From NCBI GenBank assembly GCA_030629475.1, contig DAOVOU010000109.1, positions 1-7,138 of the forward strand: a DNA stretch of 7,138 bases, given 5' to 3'. Positions 1-4,850 of the stretch are shown here, piece by piece; the stretch's first letter is position 1, and each line of letters starts with the position of its first letter. Below the pieces are notes generated by a model. That model was not told where the DNA came from. It made no database searches and worked only from the letters and a program-made list of their open reading frames with translations. The translations under genes and the position numbers were made by a program. The stretch is from Desulfobacterales bacterium. GTDB taxonomy: Bacteria > Desulfobacterota > Desulfobacteria > Desulfobacterales > C00003060.

Positions 1-1
1 A

Positions 2-325
2 ACAATAGAGGAGGAACTTAATCGATTGGTACGCCCTGAGGATATGGCAAAGAGCGTGTATATAATCCACATGCCCCCATACAGGCTGGGATTGGATAAG
101 TGTTATGACGGTGCAGAAGTAGGGTCAAAGGCGATTTACAACTTTTTGAAGAAATATCAGCCAAAGCTCTCGCTCCATGGTCATATCCATGAGTCTCCTG
201 AAGTCTCAGGACGATGGTATGCAAAACTCGGCAGGACGATATGCATTCAACCTGGTCAACTTGATGCGTTCACCTATGTCACGATTGACTTGTCCACCAT
301 GCAATTTGACAGAATCAAGGAGTAA
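2..325 (+). CDS. Calcineurin-like metallophosphoesterase, C-terminal part (partial at left edge)
   Basis: The reading frame is open to the left edge of the window, so this is the last 107 residues of a longer protein. Starting at codon 2-4 it reads TIEEELNRLV and continues to a TAA at 323-325. A TTG at 26 could start an ORF but is almost certainly internal. Two metal-ligand motifs typical of the calcineurin-like phosphoesterase fold are visible: IIHMPP near residue 21 of the fragment, where the His follows a beta strand, and LHGHIHESP near residues 58-66, the GHxH motif that closes the dinuclear metal site. The family hydrolyses phosphomono- or phosphodiesters; the substrate cannot be told from this part. 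The end of the protein (residues about 80-107) fits a final beta strand and tail. The N-terminal D-x-H and GNHD/E motifs would lie outside the window. It is not linked by function to the trp genes downstream. Confidence 0.85.
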   Translation, partial: TIEEELNRLVRPEDMAKSVYIIHMPPYRLGLDKCYDGAEVGSKAIYNFLKKYQPKLSLHGHIHESPEVSGRWYAKLGRTICIQPGQLDAFTYVTIDLSTMQFDRIKE

Positions 326-403
326 TCCGTCAGGACTTCGGGGACGTTGTTGACTAAGTTGAATAAGTCCGGGGATAACAAATGATAAGTTAACGAGTCA
401 GCA
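326..403. repeat. Short spacer with repeat-like CGGGGA segments
   Basis: The 78 bases between the phosphoesterase and the next gene contain two related segments, TTCGGGGACGTTGTTGA (337-353) and TCCGGGGATAAC (368-379), separated by AAGTTGAATAAG. Similar strings occur as dispersed intergenic repeats in deltaproteobacterial genomes, to my recollection. No clear terminator and no clear Shine-Dalgarno sequence for the gene starting at 404 is seen. The repeat assignment is an inference from a single window. Confidence 0.3.
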
Positions 404-835
404 ATGTCTCCGACTTCAAAAAAAGGGGGCTTCAAAGCCGTGAACGCTGAACGATCACACCTTCAGCATAATCACTATTTAATAAAAATAGACAAGGGTG
501 AACGACTATACAAGTTCTACTATCTTCGTCCCGTCGCCGGGCGACGTGAGCATTTTGAATATCGAATATTAACAAAAGAAAAAACCAATGGAATGTTAGA
601 AATGATAAGCTATAATTTCAAGGTCGTAAATGGTGTCCCTCAGAAAAGCTCTATCACCAAAGTTCCTGAAGTTTCAAAAGACCAATTAGAGGATATTGTT
701 CAGAATGTTATCAGAAAAACGAATACCAGTCCCGATGAGTTCGAGGAATTGAACCTTTCCGAGTTTTCCACAATAGATGAACAACTTGAATTTCTACGAC
801 ATCAGGATCGAGTAGATACAATGTATATTACCTAA
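404..835 (+). CDS. Hypothetical protein, 143 aa, family not recognised
   Basis: An ATG at 404 opens 143 codons ending in TAA at 833-835. I do not recognise the family. The protein is hydrophilic with no signal peptide or membrane segment. The middle (about residues 24-80) alternates charged and aromatic residues, as in YLIKIDKGERLYKFYYLRP, and probably forms beta strands; the last 50 residues are acidic and likely helical. Base composition is visibly more AT-rich than in the trp genes, with many AAA, ATA and TTA codons, which could mean transfer. There is no good Shine-Dalgarno sequence before the ATG, and bases 438-453 (within codons 12-17) resemble a non-coding repeat at 1075-1090, so the first 20 or so codons may not be native and the true start is uncertain. 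The length and uninterrupted frame in AT-rich DNA support a real gene; function is unknown. Confidence 0.6.
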   Translation: MSPTSKKGGFKAVNAERSHLQHNHYLIKIDKGERLYKFYYLRPVAGRREHFEYRILTKEKTNGMLEMISYNFKVVNGVPQKSSITKVPEVSKDQLEDIVQNVIRKTNTSPDEFEELNLSEFSTIDEQLEFLRHQDRVDTMYIT

Positions 836-861
836 AGTGATCGGTTCCAGGTTCAGGCCCG

Positions 862-919
862 CCCTGGCGCTTCAGCTTAGTCTAAGCTACCAAGCCGGTA
901 GTCCCGGTCTGGGCCAGGG
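862..919. repeat. Palindromic block with nested hairpins
   Basis: The outer arms CCCTGGC (862-868) and GCCAGGG (913-919) are perfect complements. Inside are a near-perfect palindrome AGCTTAG-T-CTAAGCT (874-888) and a hairpin CTACC-aagcc-GGTAG (887-901), which compete for the same bases. It lies just after the unknown gene and could act as a transcript-end or REP-like element. There is no U-tract, so it is not called as an intrinsic terminator. Confidence 0.5.
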
Positions 920-987
920 GTTCAAGGTTCAAAGGTTATAGTATACTGATATCCTTCATTTTATAACACAATGCTCAGATTAGCCTC

Positions 988-1006
988 TTTCACCCATTGG
1001 GTGAAA
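988..1006. other. Perfect 8-bp hairpin
   Basis: TTTCACCC (988-995) pairs fully with GGGTGAAA (999-1006) around a three-base loop ATT. It lacks a following U-run on the + strand. It stands alone in the intergenic stretch; its role is unknown (operator-like palindrome, RNA hairpin or repeat relic). Confidence 0.5.
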
Positions 1007-1175
1007 CATAACATTTGCCCCTATTGGCGCGTCATCCTTTTGTTAACAGCCAGTTAGGGCTCTTCAACCGGGAACCGTGAACGTTGAACCGCTCAACCCA
1101 GGTATTATGTAGATAAGGAGACACAGGAGTGTGACGTCTTAAATATTCGAGTAAGGCCAAGACGTTGTTGGCTAT

Positions 1176-1523
1176 GTGGATATGAGGCCCATCCCACCGG
1201 AGCAAATGAGGGAAGCCGTAGGTTGGCTCACAGAGCACATCGCGCAATATAGGATCATGGTGTTCTGCAACGCGGGCATCGGCCGTTCGCCTTCAGTGGT
1301 CATCGGCTATCTCTTTTGCGTCCGGGGATACGGTTTTGGCGAGGCCGTGGAGTTTGTGGCCAGAAGAAAGCCCGATATCTCCATGCTGCCAAACTTAATC
1401 AGAACCGTTGAAGTGGCCAAGGAAGAACTTGAATCGGCCATTACTTCCCGGAGTATGAGAAAAGCATCGTCAAGCGTTTGTGAGAGATTGAAGGAGACGA
1501 GAGGGTCACATCTTAAATATTAA
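1176..1523 (+). pseudogene. N-terminally truncated dual-specificity / tyrosine phosphatase
   Basis: From a GTG at 1176 the frame reads VDMRPIPPEQMREAVGWL and then VFCNAGIGRSPS, ending with TAA at 1521-1523 (115 aa). CNAGIGR is the CX5R phosphate-binding loop of cysteine-dependent phosphatases, with Cys31 as nucleophile, Arg37 binding phosphate and Ser38 following. Asp2, 29 residues before the Cys, is at about the right distance to be the general acid. Dual-specificity phosphatase domains normally have roughly 50 further residues before this Asp, forming the first strands of the fold. Here the frame is closed by stops at 1152-1154 and 1140-1142 and no match is seen in the other frames. I therefore read it as a truncated gene, probably not active. 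The residue before the Cys is Phe rather than the usual His. An alternative is a genuinely short protein starting at GTG 1176, but no Shine-Dalgarno sequence precedes it. Confidence 0.7.
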
Positions 1524-1646
1524 ATATCAGCATATTTTGAAGGGGTAGCAAAGCTTTCAGATCGAGTGCTGGATACATATCTGGCCGAGAAAAAGTCAGC
1601 CACTCCAAATTATCCACTTATCAGAAAATATTTTAAGAGAGGCTAG
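1524..1646 (+). pseudogene. Coding-like remnant in frame after the phosphatase stop
   Basis: Directly after the TAA at 1521-1523 the same frame stays open for 40 codons to a TAG at 1644-1646. The translated stretch, for example LSDRVLDTYLAEKKSATPNY, has a protein-like composition with a helical, charged character, but it has no good start codon or Shine-Dalgarno sequence. It could be the C-terminal end of a decayed gene or a tail that once belonged to the phosphatase. I do not recognise the family. Given its length, a chance open frame cannot be excluded. Confidence 0.3.
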
Positions 1647-1669
1647 AAAAAACAGTCGGCACTTGGTAG

Positions 1670-1700
1670 AAAAGCGGCATCACCAGACCGCTTTTGTTTT
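1670..1700 (+). terminator. Intrinsic terminator-like hairpin upstream of the trp promoter
   Basis: AAAAGCGG (1670-1677) pairs perfectly with CCGCTTTT (1688-1695) around a ten-base loop, followed by GTTTT. The arrangement suits an intrinsic terminator for transcription coming from the phosphatase region, and the A-run on the other side makes it potentially bidirectional. It insulates the trp promoter 100 bases downstream. Confidence 0.65.
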
Positions 1701-1701
1701 G

Positions 1702-1718
1702 TCCCGCTTACTGCGGGA
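1702..1718. other. Small GC hairpin after the terminator
   Basis: TCCCGC (1702-1707) and GCGGGA (1713-1718) form a perfect 6-bp stem with a TTACT loop. There is no adjacent U-tract. Hairpins of the CCCGC-loop-GCGGG kind are common as intergenic elements in this type of genome, so it may be a dispersed repeat. Confidence 0.45.
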
Positions 1719-1792
1719 TGAATTTTGATGGGGAAGAAATCCGAATAAAGACATGGGGTGACAGATGGTTCGTGAAGGATTACGATTTTCCC

Positions 1793-1820
1793 TTGACAAT
1801 GGCAGGTGCTTCGGTATAAA
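1793..1820 (+). promoter_or_regulatory. trp operon promoter (sigma-70 type)
   Basis: A perfect -35 hexamer TTGACA (1793-1798) and a -10 hexamer TATAAA (1815-1820, five of six consensus bases) are separated by 16 bases. Transcription would begin near 1827, placing about 25 bases before the leader peptide start. It is the best promoter-like sequence in the window and sits exactly where an attenuated operon needs it. No operator palindrome of the TrpR kind is evident across it, so regulation by the leader looks primary. Confidence 0.85.
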
Positions 1821-1851
1821 AGAAAGTTTCATAAAGGGTTGAGGAGAAAGA

Positions 1852-1947
1852 ATGCACGGGTATGTAACAAACCAACTGGGAGACAGGAACTGGTATTGGT
1901 GGTGGAGGAGGAACCTTGGAGGGGTTTACCCACCGCCTGGGAGGTAA
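1852..1947 (+). CDS. trpL: trp leader peptide (31 aa, four Trp codons)
   Basis: A small gene begins with ATG at 1852, five bases after a strong Shine-Dalgarno GAGGAG (1841-1846), and ends with TAA at 1945-1947. The peptide begins MHGYVTNQLGDRN, continues WYWWWRR (residues 14-20) and ends NLGGVYPPPGR. Four Trp codons lie at 1891-1893, 1897-1899, 1900-1902 and 1903-1905; such clustering of the rarest amino acid in a short peptide directly upstream of trpE is the hallmark of a ribosome-stalling attenuator leader. When charged tRNA-Trp is scarce, the ribosome stops over these codons and the downstream RNA folds into an antiterminator. The peptide itself probably has no other function. It is short enough to be missed by standard gene finders. 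The sequence is not similar to the enteric TrpL apart from the Trp run, so the identification rests on codon content, position and the RNA fold. Confidence 0.93.
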   Translation: MHGYVTNQLGDRNWYWWWRRNLGGVYPPPGR

Positions 1948-2008
1948 CCGGGCATTCCGGTAATTAATAATCTAAGCCGTGGGTAAACTTCTTGCCCACG
2001 GTTTTTTT
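1891..2008 (+). promoter_or_regulatory. trp transcription attenuator (regions 1 to 4)
   Basis: The leader RNA can adopt mutually exclusive folds. Region 1, the Trp codons GGTGGTGG (1898-1905), pairs with region 2 CCACCGCC (1930-1937) over eight bases with one G-U. Region 2, as GTTTACCCAC (1924-1933), pairs perfectly over ten bases with region 3 GTGGGTAAAC (1979-1988), extendable by G-U pairs at 1922-1923/1989-1990. Region 3 CCGTGGGTAA (1977-1986) pairs with region 4 TTGCCCACGG (1992-2001) to form the terminator. A ribosome held at the Trp codons masks region 1 and frees region 2 for 2:3 pairing, allowing read-through to trpE. A ribosome reaching the stop at 1945-1947 covers part of region 2 and lets 3:4 form. 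A further small hairpin, ACCGG-gcatt-CCGGT (1947-1961), sits between regions 2 and 3. All pairings were read by eye; energies were not computed. Confidence 0.92.
1977..2008 (+). terminator. Attenuator terminator (3:4 hairpin with U-tract)
   Basis: A 10-bp stem (1977-1986 with 1992-2001, one U-G pair) closes a five-base loop ACTTC and is followed at once by seven T residues (2002-2008). This is a textbook intrinsic terminator and would end the leader transcript at about 180 bases. It is the termination arm of the trp attenuator. Confidence 0.93.
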
Positions 2009-2015
2009 GTTTCAG

Positions 2016-2049
2016 AGCCGTGGGTCTGCAAAATGCCGGCGGCTTTTTT
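2016..2049 (+). terminator. Second terminator-like hairpin in tandem
   Basis: AGCCG (2016-2020) pairs with CGGCT (2040-2044), followed by a T-run at 2044-2049. The ascending arm begins with AGCCGTGGGT (2016-2025), identical to AGCCGTGGGT at 1975-1984 in the first terminator. The GTGGGT part could also pair with ACCCAC of region 2 (1928-1933), so it might respond to the same switch or act as a backup stop. The loop is long (19 bases), making it weaker than the first hairpin; it may be a decayed duplicate. Confidence 0.5.
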
Positions 2050-2068
2050 ATCCGTTTTGGCCAGTATA

Positions 2069-2124
2069 GGGTTTGTTGGGTTTATCGAGTTTGTTGGGTT
2101 TATTAGGTTTAACACAACAAACAC
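2069..2124. repeat. 9-bp-periodic inverted repeat, copy A
   Basis: The left arm is five consecutive nonamers: GGGTTTGTT, GGGTTTATC, GAGTTTGTT, GGGTTTATT, AGGTTTAAC (2069-2113). It is followed by a short right arm AACACAACAAACAC (2111-2124), which is complementary to GTTTGTT-type units. The same unit consensus, (G)RGTTTRTT and its complement, recurs between trpG and trpD and between trpD and trpC. Confidence 0.75.
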
Positions 2125-2203
2125 AGGCAACTGGGAAATATTGGTAGCAAATAGCGATGTTACCCAAGACTCAAGAAGCTGAACTTAGTTCACTTCGCTC
2201 ACA

Positions 2204-2331
2204 ATTGGAATAGTGGAATGTTGGAATACTGGAATATTGGGTTAAGAGGAATAAAAACAATTAGAAAATGATTTTTTTCGGCTTCTCATCTCCAACATTC
2301 CAACATTCCACTATTCCACCATTCCATATTG
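2204..2331. repeat. 8-bp-periodic inverted repeat
   Basis: The left arm (2204-2243) repeats TGGAATNN four times, and the right arm (2291-2331) repeats CCANNATT. Positions 2206-2227 and 2297-2318 are perfect 22-base inverted complements. The central 50 bases are AT-rich and unrelated. As RNA this makes a long stable hairpin in the trpE leader. Repeats of this ATTCCAnnATTCC kind are intergenic in many deltaproteobacterial genomes, to my knowledge; the present assignment rests on internal periodicity. Confidence 0.8.
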
Positions 2332-2428
2332 ATGGCCCAGAAAAGTGCCACTGAAAGATGAATGATTACAACCGCTTGTAGAAATTCCGAGACGTAATTA
2401 TGACCGTTCATAGTATAAAGGGAGGCTT

Positions 2429-3910
2429 GTGGTGATCTACCCGGACAAAGAAGAATTTTTTCGGCTGGCACGCCGGTGCAATGTCATTCCTGTTTTCAAG
2501 GAGATGAAAGCAGATACCGAAACACCCATCAGCCTCTTCAAGAAAGTGGCTCAGGGGCCGGAGTCTTTTCTTTTGGAAAGCGTAGAAGGTGGAGAGCGCT
2601 GGGGCCGATACAGTTTCATCGGCCATCGCCCTCGGCTGGTGATAAGGGTGCGGGGTGAGGAGATCGAAGTCAGCGGCGGCAACCATCAGTGCACTCAATT
2701 TAAGGCTCAGCCATTTGCTTACCTTAAAGGTCTGATGGGGACCTTTCGCGCCGCGGCTGTGACCGGATTGCCCCGATTTTTCGGCGGCCTTGTGGGCTAC
2801 CTCAGCTACGACATGGTGCGCTTTTTCGAACACCTGCCAGATCCCAAGCCAGACGATGTGGGTATGCCGGATGCCACTTTCATGATGCCGGAACAGGTGA
2901 TTATCTATGACAACCTTGCCCAAACTATCAAAGTGGTGGTCAATTGCTGCGTGCCGGATTATGATAACCATACTGATGCCTATGATCAGGCAATAGAGCA
3001 AATTGCGGAGACCGAAAAACTGCTCCATGTCGCCATGACATCTCAACCGAGACCAAGAGGCATCCAGCAAGATGTGGCTCTGACAGCCAACATGGATCGG
3101 AGGCGATTCGAAGACATAGTCAGCCGGGCTAAGCAATACATCGAACAGGGCGAGGCCATCCAGGTGGTGTTAAGCCAGCGTTTTCATACAGACCTGCATG
3201 TTGAGCCTTTTGAGATTTACCGGGCCCTCAGACGGGTGAACCCATCTCCCTATATGTACTACCTGCAATTCAACGACGAGATCGTCATCGGCGCCTCTCC
3301 CGAGGTTCTGGTCCGCCTGGAAGACGGCCGTGTGGCGTTGCGTCCCATAGCCGGTACCCGGCCACGAGGTAAAGATGCGGAGGAGGATCGGCGTTTGGAG
3401 GAGGAGCTGCGTGCTGATCCCAAGGAACGGGCAGAGCATGTCATGCTGGTGGACCTGGGTCGAAATGATGTGGGCCGGGTGGCCGCTGTCGGCACGGTTG
3501 AGGTTAAGGACCTCATGGTGGTGGAGCGGTACTCCCATGTGATGCATCTGGTCTCCCATGTGGAAGGGGATCTGGCACCCGGTCTGGACATGTTTGATGT
3601 CCTGCGTGCCAGTTTCCCGGCTGGCACGGTTTCCGGGGCTCCCAAGGTGCGAGCTATGGAAATCATCGACGAGCTGGAGCCCACGCGACGAGGCCTTTAT
3701 GCGGGTGCAGTCGGCTACTTCGGTTTCTCCGGCAATATGGACTTTTGTATCACCATCCGCACGCTGCTCGTGCGGGGTGGCTGTGTCTACCTTCAGGTGG
3801 GTGCCGGAATCGTCGCTGATTCGGACCCAGCCAGAGAGTACGAGGAGACGGTGAACAAAGGTAAGGCCCTGGTCAAAGCCTTGCAAATGGCTAATAGCGG
3901 ATTGGTATAA
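2429..3910 (+). CDS. trpE: Anthranilate synthase component I (TrpE)
   Basis: This 493-residue protein converts chorismate to anthranilate with ammonia supplied by the TrpG glutaminase, the first committed step of tryptophan synthesis in the cytoplasm. Visible family motifs in order: FLLESVEGGERWGRYSFIG (47-65; LLES is the tryptophan feedback-binding motif), GGLVGYLSYD (119-128), NPSPYMYYL (271-279), PIAGTRPRG (306-314), ERAEHVMLVDLGRND (333-347), FPAGTVSGAPK (396-406), and QVGAGIVADSDP (456-467) followed by YEET, which includes magnesium ligands. Length is normal for a stand-alone TrpE without fused glutaminase. The start is GTG at 2429; a second GTG at 2432 sits six bases from the Shine-Dalgarno GGGAGG (2420-2425) and is equally possible, changing the N-terminus by one residue. 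It is the first structural gene of the attenuated operon. The intact LLES motif suggests feedback inhibition is kept. Confidence 0.97.
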   Translation: MVIYPDKEEFFRLARRCNVIPVFKEMKADTETPISLFKKVAQGPESFLLESVEGGERWGRYSFIGHRPRLVIRVRGEEIEVSGGNHQCTQFKAQPFAYLKGLMGTFRAAAVTGLPRFFGGLVGYLSYDMVRFFEHLPDPKPDDVGMPDATFMMPEQVIIYDNLAQTIKVVVNCCVPDYDNHTDAYDQAIEQIAETEKLLHVAMTSQPRPRGIQQDVALTANMDRRRFEDIVSRAKQYIEQGEAIQVVLSQRFHTDLHVEPFEIYRALRRVNPSPYMYYLQFNDEIVIGASPEVLVRLEDGRVALRPIAGTRPRGKDAEEDRRLEEELRADPKERAEHVMLVDLGRNDVGRVAAVGTVEVKDLMVVERYSHVMHLVSHVEGDLAPGLDMFDVLRASFPAGTVSGAPKVRAMEIIDELEPTRRGLYAGAVGYFGFSGNMDFCITIRTLLVRGGCVYLQVGAGIVADSDPAREYEETVNKGKALVKALQMANSGLV

Positions 3911-3941
3911 TCTGAGAGAATTGAAACTTGATTCGTAATAG

Positions 3942-4032
3942 TTTACCGCAGAGCACGCAAAGAACGCAGAGAAAATATAAATTCAAAAAATGTTTTTTCA
4001 TACTCAGCGATCTCCGCGTTCTCTGCGGTAAA
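3942..4032. repeat. CGCAGAG-type inverted repeat between trpE and trpG
   Basis: TTTACCGCAGAG (3942-3953) and CTCTGCGGTAAA (4021-4032) are perfect 12-base inverted complements. The arms extend imperfectly inward through ACGCAAAGAACGCAGAGA and TCTCCGCGTT. The centre contains AAAAAATGTTTTTT (3985-3998), itself a palindrome. The repeat occupies most of the 145-base trpE-trpG gap. Sequences of this kind recur as dispersed intergenic elements in diverse bacterial genomes; here it would place a large hairpin in the operon mRNA. Confidence 0.8.
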
Positions 4033-4055
4033 TGGAAGGATGGTGAACGGTTACC

Positions 4056-4619
4056 TTGATTCTGATGATCGATAACTACGACTCGTTTACGTATAATCTC
4101 GTTCAGTACCTGGGAGTACTTGGTGCCGATGTGGAAGTGCGACGTAATGATCAAGTTAGCCTGGAGGAAATCGAGGCCATGGCGCCGGAACGACTGGTTA
4201 TCTCGCCGGGGCCTGGCGTCCCACAGTCGGCGGGAATCATTGTCCCCATGATCGAGCGCTTCTATCAGCGGGTGCCTATCCTTGGTGTCTGCTTGGGGCA
4301 CCAGGCTGTTGGTGTTTCTTTTGGTGGCCGGGTCGTGCGCTCTGCCCGGCTCATGCACGGAAAGGTTTCCAGGATTTATCACGACGGCCGAGGTGTTTTT
4401 CGGGATGTGCCTGATCCGTTTACTGCCACCCGTTACCACTCTTTGGCTGTTGAAAGTGAAAGCCTTCCATCCTGCCTGGAAATCTCGGCAAAAGCCGAGG
4501 ACGGCGAGATTATGGGGCTGAGACACCGGGATTACCCTGTACATGGGATACAGTTTCACCCGGAATCCATTCTCACTCAGGAGGGCATGCGTATTCTGGA
4601 AAATTTTCTTACGCTTTAG
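4056..4619 (+). CDS. trpG: Anthranilate synthase component II, glutamine amidotransferase (TrpG)
   Basis: This 187-residue class I glutamine amidotransferase hydrolyses glutamine and channels ammonia to TrpE. The catalytic triad is visible: Cys79 in GVCLGHQ, His168 and Glu170 in GIQFHPES. The oxyanion and substrate motifs ISPGPGVP (49-56) and RYHSLAV (126-132) are present. The start is placed at TTG 4056 because the family begins MILxIDNYDSFTYN; an ATG at 4065 would remove the first strand residues. The nearest Shine-Dalgarno-like string, GAAGGATGG (4035-4043), is rather far from the TTG. It follows trpE after 145 bases filled by a repeat and is followed by 288 non-coding bases before trpD. 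In some bacteria this subunit is shared with folate synthesis (PabA); its place in the trp operon favours TrpG. Length matches the family. Confidence 0.95.
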   Translation: MILMIDNYDSFTYNLVQYLGVLGADVEVRRNDQVSLEEIEAMAPERLVISPGPGVPQSAGIIVPMIERFYQRVPILGVCLGHQAVGVSFGGRVVRSARLMHGKVSRIYHDGRGVFRDVPDPFTATRYHSLAVESESLPSCLEISAKAEDGEIMGLRHRDYPVHGIQFHPESILTQEGMRILENFLTL

Positions 4620-4620
4620 C

Positions 4621-4674
4621 GGTTTTTTGAGTTTTTTGAGTTTGTTGAGTTCATTGAGTTCAGAGGGTTTTAAC
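4621..4674. repeat. 9-bp-periodic repeat, copy B left arm
   Basis: Just after the trpG stop, units of the form GAGTTTTTT, GAGTTTGTT, GAGTTCATT and GAGTTCAGA follow each other with a 9-base period. The arm is the counterpart of 4851-4895 on the other side of a structured element, the two being in inverted orientation. Same family as copies A and C. Confidence 0.7.
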
Positions 4675-4679
4675 ATTCA

Positions 4680-4846
4680 CCCTGTGGAGCAAAAGGTCTG
4701 CTCACAATGGAGCAAGTTATAGAATCGCTTCGCGATTTTATGTAACGCGGCTTCGCCGCTCGAAAAAAGGAAATTCCTATACTATCAAGTTAAAGAGAAC
4801 AAATTTTAAAGCCTTATCTGTGAGATAAAAAGCTTACTCCACAGGG
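4680..4846. repeat. Multi-hairpin element with 10-bp terminal inverted repeats
   Basis: CCCTGTGGAG (4680-4689) and CTCCACAGGG (4837-4846) are perfect terminal complements. Between them lie at least four hairpins: GAGCA/TGCTC (4687-4703), AATCGC-TTC-GCGATT (4723-4737), GCGGC-TTC-GCCGC (4747-4759) and TTATCT-GTG-AGATAA nested in AAGC/GCTT (4809-4835), plus GGAAATTCC (4769-4777). There is no open frame of note. It may be a REP/MITE-like mobile unit or a structured RNA; no target-site duplication was identified. It is nested between the arms of the 9-bp repeat, so the combined 275-base block is one large inverted structure. Confidence 0.6.
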
Positions 4847-4850
4847 CAGG

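Larger units (their letters stand above)
836..1175. other. Non-coding stretch with several hairpins
   Basis: This 340-base stretch has no convincing gene on either strand. It holds an imperfect palindromic block at 862-919, a strong 8-bp hairpin at 988-1006, and a GTGAACGTTGAACC-type repeat segment at 1075-1090. An AT-rich TATAGTATAC string near 937-946 resembles a -10 element but lacks a partner -35. The last part (1115-1147) resembles a segment found after the phosphatase remnant at 1491-1521. Confidence 0.5.
2050..2428. other. Long non-coding leader between attenuator and trpE
   Basis: About 380 bases separate the attenuator from trpE. They hold a 9-bp-periodic inverted repeat (2069-2124) and an 8-bp-periodic inverted repeat (2204-2331), and no gene with a plausible Shine-Dalgarno sequence on either strand. 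A GTG-started open frame from 1979 to 2182 overlaps the terminator and translates repeats; it is not a gene. No second promoter with good hexamers was seen, so trpE appears to depend on read-through from 1827. Confidence 0.6.

Noticed and set aside
988..1006. Intrinsic terminator at the 8-bp hairpin
   Set aside because: No U-tract follows on the + strand, and the loop is only three bases; kept as a hairpin of unknown role.
1032..1247. 71-codon minus-strand frame across the phosphatase upstream region
   Set aside because: It overlaps the phosphatase start and repeat DNA, with no ribosome binding site or recognisable motif.
1827..2008. T-box or tryptophan riboswitch as the control element
   Set aside because: No specifier loop or T-box motif is seen, and a translated leader with Trp codons and classic 1:2, 2:3, 3:4 pairing explains the region fully.
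1979..2182. Open frame on the + strand after the leader, starting with GTG
   Set aside because: It begins inside the attenuator terminator stem, has no Shine-Dalgarno sequence and translates the 9-bp-periodic repeat as a VGFIEFVGFI-type string. It is not a gene.
2408..3136. 242-codon open frame on the minus strand within trpE
   Set aside because: It is antisense to clearly conserved trpE coding sequence and shows no family motif; a shadow of GC-biased codons.
3170..3886. Long minus-strand frames opposite trpE
   Set aside because: Antisense shadows with low-complexity Ser/Arg/Thr-rich or His-rich translations; the + strand frame carries all TrpE motifs.
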